Shown piece by piece: positions 54,687 to 63,962 of a stretch of 64,000 nt of DNA (position 1 is its first letter; each line of letters begins with the position of its first letter). Location of the stretch: positions 4,030,001 through 4,094,000 of the forward strand of contig NZ_CP092497.1 in assembly GCF_022479115.1 (NCBI RefSeq), written 5' to 3'. A program made the translations under genes and the position numbers. The notes beneath the pieces were generated by a model that searched no databases, was not told the origin of the DNA, and worked only from the letters and a program-made list of their open reading frames with translations. Source of the stretch: Amycolatopsis sp. EV170708-02-1 (GTDB lineage Bacteria; Actinomycetota; Actinomycetes; Mycobacteriales; Pseudonocardiaceae).

Positions 54687-54824
54687 GGTCGGGTGCTCCT
54701 TCGGTGATATGCGGTGCTCGGGCGGGTGACCCGCGATCGGGTGGCTTACCGGCTGCATGGTGGTCGGTGACACCAGAATCCCCTTTGTCGTAAGGGATTC
54801 TACTGAACAGACCAGGAGGACGTT

Positions 54825-55394
54825 GTGGCGCGTATGCGCGGTGGTGTGGCGGCAGGGGTTGTGGCGGTGTGTTTGGCATTGGTGGCGAGCGCTGGACCTG
54901 TCCAGGCAGCAACCGGGCCGCGGGCCGAGGGGGGCCGGTCTGGCATGGGGGTGACTGATGCGTGGCGCGACCAGGTCCTCGCCCAGCACAACCAGGCCAG
55001 GGCGCAGTATGGAGCCAGGCCGCTGTACTGGAGCCACTCGCTGTACTCCGGCGTCCTCCAGTTGGCGCACAACTGCCGCTTCCACCATTCCGACTTGCAG
55101 GCCAGGTATGGGGAGAACCTGTATGCCGGCACCGGCAGCGCCGGAATCCAGGACGCGATGAATTCCTGGATGGACGAGGCGTCGAAGTACGACTACAACC
55201 ACCCCGGGGTCTCGCCAGCGACGGGGAGGTTCACGCAGGTGGTGTGGAAGTCGACCACCGGCGTCGCCGCCGCCATCGTGCATTGCCCGGCGGGCACGAT
55301 CTTCCCGCAGCCGAGCGTGTTCATCGTCGCCCGCTACACGCCCCCGGGAAACGCCCCGGGGGCGTTCCCGCAGAACGTGGGCCGGCACGTGTGA
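54825..55394 (+). CDS. Secreted CAP-domain (SCP/PR1) protein
   Basis: 189 residues. The Sec signal (RMRGGVAAGVVAVCLALVAS, cleavage near VQAA) is followed by a CAP domain: VLAQHNQARAQYGARPLYWS, LAHNCRFHHSDLQARYGENL, HPGVSPATGRFTQVVWKSTT and the strand SVFIVARYTPPGN. The cavity residues His (HHS), Glu (GEN) and the second His (near HPGV) are in place. Bacterial CAP proteins are extracellular and of mostly unknown function (lipid or glycan binding). GTG at 54825 follows AGGAGG. Confidence 0.9.
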   Translation: MARMRGGVAAGVVAVCLALVASAGPVQAATGPRAEGGRSGMGVTDAWRDQVLAQHNQARAQYGARPLYWSHSLYSGVLQLAHNCRFHHSDLQARYGENLYAGTGSAGIQDAMNSWMDEASKYDYNHPGVSPATGRFTQVVWKSTTGVAAAIVHCPAGTIFPQPSVFIVARYTPPGNAPGAFPQNVGRHV

Positions 55395-55812
55395 TTCCGT
55401 GCGGGCCGGGTGCATTCACACTGGTGCGCCCGGCCCAGGGCGGCACTGCGCAGCTACGCGTGCTCGTCGGTGCATCCTCGCTGATCACGTCCAGGCGCCG
55501 GTGGCGACCGCCGGAGCGCCGAACAGGACTGTGAGGTCGTTGGTCAGCCACACCGCGACGCCCAGTCGACGGTGAGCCGCCGGGCACGGCCGCGCGGACC
55601 AGTTCGGGGACCAGCCGTGCTACCTCCCGTCTCAAAGGGGCTTCAGGACTGCTCAGGCCGCGGAACCCCGCCGGACGGCCCTGGTTTGCCTCGGTGGTCC
55701 GTGAAGGGCCCCTTCACCACCTTCAGAGTAGGCAAGGAGGCCTTCACAGTCAGGCGAAACCCCTACGCCACCTTTGCCTTACCCCTCACAGGATCACCTT
55801 TCGGCAAGCGCT
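55395..55812. other. Intergenic region between convergent genes
   Basis: About 420 bp. The minus strand holds short coding-like pieces (REVARLVPELVRAAVPGG; LTNDLTVLFGAPAVATGAW) in different frames that I cannot assign. Short palindromes (GTGAAGGG/CCCCTTCAC near 55700) could help end the acc operon or the CAP transcript. Confidence 0.35.
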
Positions 55813-57186
55813 TCAAGCGGATCTTTCGGCTGAGCGGCTCTCTGCGTGCAGCATCTCGTCAACCAGCGCGGTGCTGTGCTCGGCGGCGGCGAATTTGGCG
55901 TTGCGGAGCACATCGACCAGGAAATCCTTGGTGGTCTTCACCGTTGAACCCGCGATGTGGAACTCTTCGAGCGCGCGACGCATCCGGCTAATCGCCTGGG
56001 GCCGGTCCGGAGCCCACACGATGAGCTTGGCCAGCAGAGAGTCGTAGTTCGGTGGCACCGTATAGCCGGGGAACGCGTGGGTGTCCACTCGCACGAAGGG
56101 ACCGCCGGCGGGGATGAACTCCTCCAGTCTGCCTGGCGTAGGGGCGAAACCGCGTTCCGGGTCCTCGGTGTTGATCCGGCACTCGATGGCCACTCCTCGA
56201 GTTCGGGTGTCCTCCGGCCGGAGGGTGAGCCGGTCTCCCGCGGCCACCTTGATCTGTTCGGCCACCAGGTCTATGCCGGTCACTGCCTCGGTTACCGGAT
56301 GCTCGACCTGGATCCGGCAGTTGACCTCCATGAAGTAGTAGTCGTTGTCCGGGCCGACCAGGAACTCGAAGGTGCCCGTTCCTACGTATCCCGCCGCCAG
56401 CGAACCGCGGATGGCGGCCTGCCCCATGCGCTCGAGCAGGTCGTCGGACAGCCGCGGCGCAGGGGACTCCTCCACCAGTTTCTGGTGGCGGCGTTGCACA
56501 CTGCAGTCCCTGGAGCCCAAGTGGACGGCGCTGCCGTGGGCATCGCACAGCACCTGGATCTCCACGTGCCTTGCGACAGCCAGGTACTTCTCGAGGTAGA
56601 CCTGGCCGTCGCCGAAGAGCGACCGTGCGGTCGCCTCGGTCCGCCGATAGGCGTCCACGAACTCGTCCTTGCCCGGGATCACCCGCATACCAAGGCCACC
56701 GCCGCCCGCGGCCGCCTTGACGATCACCGGGAAGCCGATGTGCCCGGCGAGCCGGGCGGACTGCTCGGCTCGGAGGGGGGTGAGGCTGCCTGGCAGCAGC
56801 GGCAGGCCGGCATCCGCCATCAGGCCGCGAGCCGAGATCTTGCTGCCCAGCCGTGCCATGACCTCGGCGGAGGGGCCGATCAGCGGGATCCCGTTCGCCG
56901 CGCAGACGTCGGCGAAGTCGGGGTCCTCGGAAAGGAATCCGTAGCCGGGATGAATGGCTTCCGCGCCCGTACGCCGTGCAACTTCGAGGATCGCCATCGC
57001 GTTGAGGTAGCTCAGTTTGGCTTCTGGCGGACCGATCCGCACTGCTTCGTCGGCGAACCGGACGACGGCGGAATCCCGGTCCTGACTGGAGTAGATCGCG
57101 ACCGTACGCACTCCGAGTTCGCGGCAGGTCCGCGCGATGCGCAGGGCGATCTCACCTCGGTTGGCGATGAGTATCTTCGAGAACAT
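55813..57186 (-). CDS. accC: Acetyl-CoA carboxylase biotin carboxylase subunit
   Basis: A 457-residue ATP-grasp enzyme that carboxylates biotin on AccB using ATP and bicarbonate. It starts MFSKILIANRGEIALRIART; the ATP lid is KAAAGGGGLGMRVI, LGSRDCSVQRRHQKLVEESP and FMEVNCRIQVEHPVTE hold the bicarbonate/metal residues, and the end is FHIAGSTVKTTKDFLVDVL. ATG 57186 follows GGGAG; the frame is open further upstream but that part is shadow of accB. It is the last gene of the operon with accB, the fused accDA and the type III PKS genes, and so probably dedicated to secondary metabolism. Confidence 0.96.
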   Translation of the reverse strand: MFSKILIANRGEIALRIARTCRELGVRTVAIYSSQDRDSAVVRFADEAVRIGPPEAKLSYLNAMAILEVARRTGAEAIHPGYGFLSEDPDFADVCAANGIPLIGPSAEVMARLGSKISARGLMADAGLPLLPGSLTPLRAEQSARLAGHIGFPVIVKAAAGGGGLGMRVIPGKDEFVDAYRRTEATARSLFGDGQVYLEKYLAVARHVEIQVLCDAHGSAVHLGSRDCSVQRRHQKLVEESPAPRLSDDLLERMGQAAIRGSLAAGYVGTGTFEFLVGPDNDYYFMEVNCRIQVEHPVTEAVTGIDLVAEQIKVAAGDRLTLRPEDTRTRGVAIECRINTEDPERGFAPTPGRLEEFIPAGGPFVRVDTHAFPGYTVPPNYDSLLAKLIVWAPDRPQAISRMRRALEEFHIAGSTVKTTKDFLVDVLRNAKFAAAEHSTALVDEMLHAESRSAERSA

Positions 57187-57197
57187 CGGCTCCCTGC

Positions 57198-57710
57198 CTA
57201 TTCGTCCTCGGCCGGGGCAAGCTCGATGAGCCGCTCGCCGTACTCGACCGGATGCCCGTTTCCCTTGAGCACCCTGGTCACGTGGCCGCCCAGGTCGGCC
57301 TCGACCGGAAGCATCAGTTTCATCACCTCGACGATGCCGACCTGCTGGCCGGGGCGCACCACGTCGCCTTCGGTGATGTACGGGCCGGCGCCCGGCTCGG
57401 GGGAGCGATGGAAAGTGCCGACGCTGGGTGCACAGATGTAGTGCGCCGTCGCCCTGAGCTCCCCCGCGGATCCGTTCGACGAGTCGAGGGCAGGAACGGC
57501 AGGGGTAGGTGCGACCGGAGGTGTCGCGGTTCTCTGCGCCGGCCAAGCGATTTCGATGGTCACCTGGCCCGTTCGCAGGCGCAGGCTTTCCGGTTGCCGG
57601 GGCAGCGTGTCCAGCAAAGCGCGTACTGTGCTGACAACCTCTTCGGCCGTGTCGCGGGTCCGTGTGGACAAGAGAGCGCCGACCCATTTGCGAGCGTCCA
57701 CAGTAGTCAC
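57198..57710 (-). CDS. accB: Biotin carboxyl carrier protein
   Basis: 170 residues with an N-terminal helical part, a Pro/Ala linker ([16 protein letters not shown]) and a C-terminal biotinyl domain. The biotinylated lysine is in [16 protein letters not shown], and the protruding thumb ([18 protein letters not shown]) marks the acetyl-CoA carboxylase type. GTG 57710 overlaps the stop of the carboxyltransferase gene (GTGA). It carries carboxybiotin from AccC to the fused AccDA. Confidence 0.95.
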   Translation of the reverse strand: MTTVDARKWVGALLSTRTRDTAEEVVSTVRALLDTLPRQPESLRLRTGQVTIEIAWPAQRTATPPVAPTPAVPALDSSNGSAGELRATAHYICAPSVGTFHRSPEPGAGPYITEGDVVRPGQQVGIVEVMKLMLPVEADLGGHVTRVLKGNGHPVEYGERLIELAPAEDE

Positions 57711-59425
57711 CGTGCAATCTCTTGATTCGTCCCTGTTTCGGCCGCGGACCCGAGTCCGCCGAACCGCCGGAACCGTTGTCTCCGGTCGTGTACCAGTTCT
57801 CGTGCGGTCAGCGACGTGAGCTCGGCCAGAGTTCTCATCAGCGCCGAACGCAGCCGGTCCGCGCTGAGCGCGGGATCCGCGCCGGTGCCGCCTTCCGGTT
57901 CGGGCAGCACACCGTCGACCACGCCCAGCGACAGCAGGCTGCGCGCGTCGATGCCGAGCGCGCCGGCCGCCAGTGGGGCCGCGGCCCGGTCGTGCCACAG
58001 GATCGCGGCGCAGCCCTCCGGACTGATCACCGAATAGACACCGCCGGCACACATCAGCACCCGGTTCGCGGTGGCCAGCGCGAGCGCGCCACCGCTGCCG
58101 CCCTCGCCGGTGATCACGGCGATGACCGGCACCGGGAGCGAGGTCATCAGCTGGATGCACTCGGCGATGGCGACCGCCTGACCTTGTTCTTCGGCCCGCG
58201 GTCCGGGATGGGCACCCGGAGTGTCCACCACGGTGATCACCGGCAGTCCCAGCTTCGCGGCCAGGCGCATGATCCTGGCCGCCTTCCGATATCCGGATGG
58301 CATGGACATGCCGAAGTTCCGTCGCGCCAGTTCGGCTGGTGTGTGGCCTTTCTGGTGGCCGATCACGACCACCGGCCGCTCGCCCAGCCAGGCTGTACCG
58401 GCGACCGTCGCGGCGCAGTCGCCGGAGATTCGATCGCCGTGCAGTTCCTGGAAGCCGGTGAAGGCCAGAGAGGCGTACTCCAGCGTGGTGGGACGGTCAA
58501 GGGCACGAGCCTTGCCTATGGTGTCCCACGGATCGTGCTGGGGGAGCAGACGCGGGTCCTGGACCAACTGGTGCTGGTCGAGCGAGCCGAGCTGAACGTC
58601 GTCCGCCTCGGATGTCCGGAAATTACCGACACGGAGGAGGTCGGCGAGCGTGTTCCCGAGCCGCTGCCTGGGCACGATCATGTCGATGAAGCCCTGTTCC
58701 CTCAGGAATTCGGCGGTCTGGAATTCCGGCGGTAGTTTCTGCCGGATCGTCTGCTCGATCACTCGGCGCCCGGCGAAGCCGAGCCTGGCGCCGGGCTCGG
58801 CGATGATCACGTCGGTCACCGTCGCGAACGAGGCGGCGACTCCACCGAACGTCGGGTCGGTGATCAGTGAGACGGTGAGGATCCCGGCCTCGTCGAGCCG
58901 GGCGAGCGCGGCGCTGGTCTTGGCCATCTGCATCAGCGAGATGGCGCCCTCCTGCATCCGCGCCCCGCCGGACGCGGTGACGATGAGCAAGGGGGTGTGC
59001 TCGGCCAGCGCGGTCTCCGCGGCGAGGGTGATCAGGTCGCCGACAGTGGCACCGAGGCTGCCGCCGAGGAACCGGAAGTCCATCACGGCCATGATCACCG
59101 CGTGGCCGTGGATGGTGCCGCCCGCACAGACCACGGCCTCGTCCAGCCCGGTCTGTTCCCTGGCCTGGGCCAACCTTGCCGGATAGGGCAAGGTGTCGAC
59201 GAAGCCGAGGACGTCTTCGTTCGCCGGTCGCAGGTGGATTCGGTTCAGGCTGCCCGGATCAAGCAATGTCTCGAGTCGCCGCTGCGCGGTAAGGCGCTCG
59301 TGCTTCCCGCATTCCGGGCATACCTGGATAGTGCGTGCCATCCTCTTGTGATAAATGGGTGACTTGCAGCCCGTGCACAGTACCCATGCCGTGTCGTGCG
59401 TTGTCCTTCCGAATGCCGGGGCCAT
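57707..59425 (-). CDS. accDA: Acetyl-CoA carboxylase carboxyltransferase, fused beta-alpha (AccDA)
   Basis: 572 residues joining both carboxyltransferase subunits. Residues 1-270 are the beta (AccD) half with a zinc ribbon (Cys17, Cys20, Cys36, Cys39) and the oxyanion block [19 protein letters not shown]. Residues 290-560 are the alpha (AccA) half, with [35 protein letters not shown] and [20 protein letters not shown]. Together they move the carboxyl group from biotin to acetyl-CoA, making malonyl-CoA. The fusion is common in carboxylases placed inside polyketide clusters. It lies 6 bp after the NTF2-like gene and overlaps accB. Confidence 0.95.
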   Translation of the reverse strand: MAPAFGRTTHDTAWVLCTGCKSPIYHKRMARTIQVCPECGKHERLTAQRRLETLLDPGSLNRIHLRPANEDVLGFVDTLPYPARLAQAREQTGLDEAVVCAGGTIHGHAVIMAVMDFRFLGGSLGATVGDLITLAAETALAEHTPLLIVTASGGARMQEGAISLMQMAKTSAALARLDEAGILTVSLITDPTFGGVAASFATVTDVIIAEPGARLGFAGRRVIEQTIRQKLPPEFQTAEFLREQGFIDMIVPRQRLGNTLADLLRVGNFRTSEADDVQLGSLDQHQLVQDPRLLPQHDPWDTIGKARALDRPTTLEYASLAFTGFQELHGDRISGDCAATVAGTAWLGERPVVVIGHQKGHTPAELARRNFGMSMPSGYRKAARIMRLAAKLGLPVITVVDTPGAHPGPRAEEQGQAVAIAECIQLMTSLPVPVIAVITGEGGSGGALALATANRVLMCAGGVYSVISPEGCAAILWHDRAAAPLAAGALGIDARSLLSLGVVDGVLPEPEGGTGADPALSADRLRSALMRTLAELTSLTARELVHDRRQRFRRFGGLGSAAETGTNQEIAR

Positions 59426-59431
59426 CAGAGC

Positions 59432-59863
59432 TCAGTCGGCTTTTGATTGATGAGCGTGGGTGACGAAGCGGGTCAGTGCGCTCTGGTCGTAGGCGTTTTC
59501 CCAGTGCTCGACGACTTTTCCATCGCGAAAGCGCCACAGGCCGCAGAAGGGCACAGCGAGGTTTTCGTCTCCGCGATGCGCTCGCAGGACACCGAGAACC
59601 GCTCCGAAATGGTCGTTGGCGGTGATCTGTTCCACGTCCATGACGAGTGTGTTACCCGTCAGACGGATAAGTGCCTGTTCTTTGGCGACCACAGCGCGCT
59701 TGCCCGTGTGGCGGCCATTACCGGATCCTCGCTCCGCCGCGTGCAAGACGATGTCGTCGCAGGCGTATTCGCCGATGCGAGTCAGGTCGGCGTAGATGGA
59801 AAGAAGGACATTGACGTTGGGGTGCGGGCTCACGCTGACCGTTTTGGGTGTTTCGGCATTCAT
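59432..59863 (-). CDS. NTF2/SnoaL-like protein
   Basis: 143 residues with the cone-shaped NTF2 fold: helix VNVLLSIYADLTRIGEYA, then strands ALIRLTGNTLVMDVEQITAN, FGAVLGVLRAHRG and the typical end GLWRFRDGKVVEHWENAYD. Relatives include polyketide cyclases (SnoaL) and limonene-epoxide-hydrolase-like enzymes. Placed between an aldo/keto reductase and the carboxylase genes of the type III PKS operon, it may act on the naphthalene product or an intermediate; this is inference. ATG 59863 follows GGAG by 6 nt. Confidence 0.85.
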   Translation of the reverse strand: MNAETPKTVSVSPHPNVNVLLSIYADLTRIGEYACDDIVLHAAERGSGNGRHTGKRAVVAKEQALIRLTGNTLVMDVEQITANDHFGAVLGVLRAHRGDENLAVPFCGLWRFRDGKVVEHWENAYDQSALTRFVTHAHQSKAD

Positions 59864-59902
59864 CTCTTCTCCAGCTGGGCACATTCCCGGAATCGGTCGC
59901 GG

Positions 59903-60829
59903 TCATACCGCCGACGGACGCCAGGTGGGTTTCGGTGACTGGGCGGCCGCGGTGTCCAGAGCCGCCATTTCGCGATCGTCGAGCCTCAGCTCGGCGACCC
60001 GCATGTTGTCCTCGAGGTGATCGATCGAGGTGGTGCCGGGAATGAGCAGGATGTTCGGGGACCGGTGGAGCAACCAGGCGAGGGCGAGTTGCGCCGGCGA
60101 CACTCCGTGCTGTTCGGCGGCCGCGGCGAGCACGCTGTCCCGTCCGGTGAGGTCGCCATGGCCGAGCGGGAACCACGGAATGAAGGCGATGTCGTGCTCC
60201 TCGGCGTAGCGCAGCACCCCGTCACCTGCCTGGTCGGCGATGTTGTAGAGGTTTTCCACCGCGACGATGTCGGTGATCTGGCGAGCCTTCTGGAGCTGGT
60301 CCACCGTGACTTCGGGTTGCCCGGAGAGGCCGATGTGGTGGATTTTGCCCTCTTCCTGGAGCTTGGCGAGTTCGCCGAGTTGGTCGGCGAGGGGGACGGC
60401 CGGGTCGATGCGGTGGAGCTGGTAGAGATCGATGCACTCGACACCGAGATTGCGCAAGCTCAGCTCGACCTGCTGGCGCAGGTACGCGGGGCGGCCGAGG
60501 GGGACGATGTAGGGATCGCCTTCGCGGACCCAGTCCGAGGGGCCGGAGCGCAGTAGTCCGCCCTTGGTACTGATGACGAGGTGTTCCGGGTAGGGATGTA
60601 GCGCGCGGTGGATGATCTGCTCGTTGAAGCCGGGGCCGTAGGAGTCGGCGGTGTCGATGAAGGTGACACCGAGATCGACGGCCCTGCGCAGCACGCGGAG
60701 CGCGTTCTCGGGGTCGCTGGGCGGACCCCAGAAGCCCGGGCCGGTCAGGTGCATCGCGCCGAAGCCGATGCGGTGGACGGGAACGTCCCCGCCAAGGGAC
60801 AGGATGAGATCTTTCTTCGTGACGGTCAT
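59903..60829 (-). CDS. Aldo/keto reductase
   Basis: A 308-residue TIM-barrel, NADPH-dependent reductase. Tetrad: Asp and Tyr in FIDTADSYGPG, Lys in VISTKGG, His in YQLHRIDP. The C-terminal IPGTTSIDHLEDNMRVAEL binds the cofactor phosphate. ATG at 60829 overlaps the stop of the type III PKS gene (ATGA), so it is co-translated with it, and a tetrahydroxynaphthalene-derived quinone or ketone is a plausible substrate. Confidence 0.92.
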   Translation of the reverse strand: MTVTKKDLILSLGGDVPVHRIGFGAMHLTGPGFWGPPSDPENALRVLRRAVDLGVTFIDTADSYGPGFNEQIIHRALHPYPEHLVISTKGGLLRSGPSDWVREGDPYIVPLGRPAYLRQQVELSLRNLGVECIDLYQLHRIDPAVPLADQLGELAKLQEEGKIHHIGLSGQPEVTVDQLQKARQITDIVAVENLYNIADQAGDGVLRYAEEHDIAFIPWFPLGHGDLTGRDSVLAAAAEQHGVSPAQLALAWLLHRSPNILLIPGTTSIDHLEDNMRVAELRLDDREMAALDTAAAQSPKPTWRPSAV

Positions 60830-61941
60830 TCCGGTGGGCCCTTTCCGTTACTTGATGATTTCCGGCGAAACGCGTGGGTGGGGTGGCCGTCTCGACCGGA
60901 ACTCCAGGTGCCGATCGCCATCTCCGCGGTGATTCCCGGACCGAACCCGGCGATCACTCCACGCCCGTGTTCTTGGACCCGTCCCTCGGCGAAGAGCCTG
61001 GCCAATGCGTCGAGCACGACGGCACTCGCGATGTTCCCGCATTCGGTGAGCGTCGCCCTGCTGTGCCGGAACGCCCGGCTGTCGATGCCGAGGTATCCGG
61101 ACAGATCGTCGAGGATGCGCGGGCCGCCGGCGTGGACGATGTAGAAGTCCAGATCGCCGATGTCCCAGCCGTGCCCGTCGACCAGGCCACGCAGTACCGG
61201 AGCGAGGGGTTGCATCGTCGTGGGTACGCGCTTGTCCAGCCGGAAGTGAAAACCGGTCGACTTGACCGCGTAGAAGATCCAGGACTCGGTGTGGGGAATG
61301 AGGTGGGAGCCGTTGCGTGCCAACCGCACCCCGGTACCGCCCGAGCCCCGTACCACCGCGGCCGCGACCGCGTCACCGAACAGGCCGTTGGACAGCAGGG
61401 AGCCGACGTCGGTGTCGGACGGTTGATAGCACAGCGAGCAGAATTCACACGACACGATCAGCACATTCGCCTCGGGATAGCCGCGGCAGAAGTCGTGCGC
61501 GCGGTTGATCGCCGCGCCCCCGGCCGCACAGCCCAGTTGGGCGATGGGGAGCTGGCGGGTGCCGGAGCCGAAGCCCAAGTTGTTGATCAGCCAAGCGGTC
61601 ATCGACGGCATCATGAAGCCCGTACAGGACACGTAGATGATGGCGTCGATGTCGACGGCGGCCAGGCCCGCGTTCTCAAGTGCCCCCTGGATCACTTCAG
61701 GGAGGCGCGCCTTGGCATGCTGCTCGTATATCCGGTTACGTGTCTCGAAACCTGGATGCTCCAAGGTTTTCCCGATCGGCTGGATCAAATGCCGTTCGCG
61801 AACGCCGGTGTTTTCGATCAGGCGTAGCGCGAGCGGCAGGTTCGGGTCGCCGGCATGGAGCAAGCGGGCGAGATCCAGGGTCTCCTCCTGGGTGATGACG
61901 TACTCGGGGAGCATCACTGCAGGTCGGCACAAGGTGGGCAT
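60826..61941 (-). CDS. rppA: Type III polyketide synthase, RppA-like (1,3,6,8-tetrahydroxynaphthalene synthase)
   Basis: 371 residues from the ATG at 61941 (MPTLCRPAVMLPEYVITQEE, the usual RppA start). Counted from here the triad is Cys138 (AQLGCAAGG), His270 (YIVHAGG) and Asn303 (ECGNIASA), and Tyr224 (WIFYAV) sits where RppA has its key active-site tyrosine; the numbering matches the Streptomyces enzyme as I recall it. RppA condenses five malonyl-CoA to tetrahydroxynaphthalene, precursor of HPQ melanin and flaviolin-type pigments. An earlier ATG at 61995 has a better ribosome site (GGGAGG, 6 nt) and would add 18 residues. First gene of an operon with a reductase and a complete malonyl-CoA supply. 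Confidence 0.93.
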   Translation of the reverse strand: MPTLCRPAVMLPEYVITQEETLDLARLLHAGDPNLPLALRLIENTGVRERHLIQPIGKTLEHPGFETRNRIYEQHAKARLPEVIQGALENAGLAAVDIDAIIYVSCTGFMMPSMTAWLINNLGFGSGTRQLPIAQLGCAAGGAAINRAHDFCRGYPEANVLIVSCEFCSLCYQPSDTDVGSLLSNGLFGDAVAAAVVRGSGGTGVRLARNGSHLIPHTESWIFYAVKSTGFHFRLDKRVPTTMQPLAPVLRGLVDGHGWDIGDLDFYIVHAGGPRILDDLSGYLGIDSRAFRHSRATLTECGNIASAVVLDALARLFAEGRVQEHGRGVIAGFGPGITAEMAIGTWSSGRDGHPTHAFRRKSSSNGKGPPE

Positions 61942-61995
61942 GGAGAATTCTCCGATGCCTTTTTCGTCGCTGTTTTCATCGGAAAGAAATTCCAT

Positions 61996-62373
61996 ACGGA
62001 ACCTCCCGAACACTCGCATACCGGCAGAGCATGACTTCCTGGCCGCGTCGCGGTTCCATAGCTTCGGTTGATTTCACCGCACCCCCTCCTTCCGCTCGAA
62101 CGGGCGAATAATCCCGCACTCGCCGGCCAGGGGAAGAAGACACAATTCTCAAGTGTTGCTGCCCGTTCGGGCAAGAGGCCAACCCTTCGGCTCCCAAGCC
62201 GATGCTCACCGCACCGCAGGTCGGCGCATCACTGTGCCGGAAATGAACCGGCGGTGAAGCCGTGGCGGGCAGCATCCGGTTGGCGGCGCTGACGCGGTCG
62301 GAAGGGAAGGAAGATCAACAGTGTCAGCGGTGTTCGCCAGTTCCGCAATTCCGGCTCGTCGAAAGGAATATTT
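61996..62373. promoter_or_regulatory. Divergent promoter region between rppA operon and multicopper oxidase
   Basis: About 375 bp with no coding frame that shows family similarity. It must contain the promoters of both divergent units, which suits shared control of pigment synthesis and oxidation. No clear inverted-repeat operator was identified by eye. Confidence 0.5.
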
Positions 62374-63792
62374 TTGAACCGCAGGGATCTTCTCAAAGCC
62401 GGTGCACTTGCTGCTGCCTGCGCCGTACCGGCCGTACGGCCTGCTCTCGCCGGAGCGGCTCCGGCGATCGGAGCGGCACGGGCATTCTCGGTGCCGCTGC
62501 CGATACCGCGTGTCCTGCATCCGTCGGCCATTACTTCTGAAGGCGCGATCTACCAAATGACGATGGCGGAGACCGCCGTCGAAGTGCTGCCCGGCCGGAT
62601 GACCAGGGTGCGTACGTTCAACGGCCGGTTTCCCGGACCGACGATCGTCGCGCGACGGGGAAGGCCCGTCATCATCCGGCAGACCAACAAACTGCACGTG
62701 CCGACGGCGGTTCACCTGCACGGCGGCCACGTGGCGCCTGGCGACGATGGCTATCCGACCGACACCATCGAGCCTGGTGGCTCGCGCGACTACCGCTATC
62801 CCAACGAGCAGCGTGCGGCTTCGCTCTGGTACCACGACCACGCCCACCACCATGAAGCGGAAAACGTGTTCCGAGGGTTGGCCGGGTCGTATCTGCTGAC
62901 CGACGAACACGAGGAGAGCCTGCCACTGCCCAAAGACGAGTTCGACGTGCCGCTGCTGTTCCGTGGGGGACGTTTCGACGCTGAAGGTAATCTCGTCTAC
63001 GGCTCGGATCATGTCAAGGGGCCGGACAACGGCACCGTTCTGGTCAACGGCAGGCCCCGGCCGTATTTCCGTGTCGCCGCGCGGAAGTACCGATTCCGGA
63101 TGGCCAACATGGCCAATCAGCGACCCTTCGAGCTGAGGCTGCGAGACTCGTCCGGCATGATCCAGATCGGCTCCGACAACGGATTGTTGCCGGAGCCGGT
63201 GTGCGTCGACTCGGTGACGTTGTGGCCCGCCGAGCGGGCGGACGTGATCATCGACTTCAGCCGCTACCGGCCCGGCACCCGGCTGGTGCTGGAGAATGCC
63301 GCGCCACCATGGAATGAGCCGCCGGAGGTGCTTCGCTTCGACGTGACATGCGACGCCGAAGATGACAGCCTGATTCCCGATCGGCTCGCTTCGATCGAGG
63401 ACTTCGGCAGGCCGGTCGCCGAGCGTGAGTTCCGCCTGAGTTCCGACCCGAAGAACCATCAATTCCTCATCAACGGCAAGGAATTCGATCCGAATCGGGT
63501 CGACATCCGGCCGGGGCGCGGCGATACCGAGCTGTGGACGATCTTCAATGCCGATGAGCGGGTCCCGCATACCTTCCACACTCACCTGGAGCCGTTCCGG
63601 GTGATCGACCGTGACGGGCGCGGGCCGCGCGGACCCGAGAGCGGGCTGAAGGACACGATCGTCGTGCGTCCACGTGAGATGGTGCGGATCCTGTTGCGGT
63701 TCCACCGCTACACCGGTCGATACGTTTATCACTGCCACCAATTGGAGCACAACTCCATGGGCATGATGGGCCAGATGGAAATTCGCGGCTGA
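62374..63792 (+). CDS. Tat-exported multicopper oxidase (laccase/bilirubin-oxidase type)
   Basis: 472 residues. MNRRDLLKAGALAAACAVPA is a twin-arginine signal. Copper ligands are all present: HLHGGH (about 116-120), WYHDHAHHH (152-160), HTFHTHLE (about 397-404) and YHCHQLEHNSMGMM (452-465), the last giving the type 1 Cys/His/Met site. The enzyme oxidises phenols or metals with reduction of oxygen to water outside the membrane. TTG 62374 follows AAAGGA. It is divergent from the rppA operon and a good candidate for coupling tetrahydroxynaphthalene into pigment. A hairpin follows. Confidence 0.94.
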   Translation: MNRRDLLKAGALAAACAVPAVRPALAGAAPAIGAARAFSVPLPIPRVLHPSAITSEGAIYQMTMAETAVEVLPGRMTRVRTFNGRFPGPTIVARRGRPVIIRQTNKLHVPTAVHLHGGHVAPGDDGYPTDTIEPGGSRDYRYPNEQRAASLWYHDHAHHHEAENVFRGLAGSYLLTDEHEESLPLPKDEFDVPLLFRGGRFDAEGNLVYGSDHVKGPDNGTVLVNGRPRPYFRVAARKYRFRMANMANQRPFELRLRDSSGMIQIGSDNGLLPEPVCVDSVTLWPAERADVIIDFSRYRPGTRLVLENAAPPWNEPPEVLRFDVTCDAEDDSLIPDRLASIEDFGRPVAEREFRLSSDPKNHQFLINGKEFDPNRVDIRPGRGDTELWTIFNADERVPHTFHTHLEPFRVIDRDGRGPRGPESGLKDTIVVRPREMVRILLRFHRYTGRYVYHCHQLEHNSMGMMGQMEIRG

Positions 63793-63802
63793 CCAGTGCG
63801 GG

Positions 63803-63844
63803 GTCGTGAGCGGTGGTCCGTCTTCCCTGATGACCGCTCACGAC
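63803..63844 (+). terminator. Terminator of multicopper oxidase gene
   Basis: A 12-bp perfect inverted repeat (63803-63814 with 63833-63844) and 18-nt loop, 10 nt after the stop. Confidence 0.75.
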
Positions 63845-63962
63845 TCCGTGGTCGGCATATCGGCCAGTGACGACTATTCGCCACGCCAATACCTTCAGCT
63901 GTTCATGGAATGCTGCCATGCTGCTACAGCAGTACGGACAATTAGTTGATAGGGGAGGAATG

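Noticed and set aside
55957..57441. 494-residue plus-strand frame opposite accC/accB
   Set aside because: It is the antisense shadow of the strongly conserved biotin carboxylase; no domain of its own.
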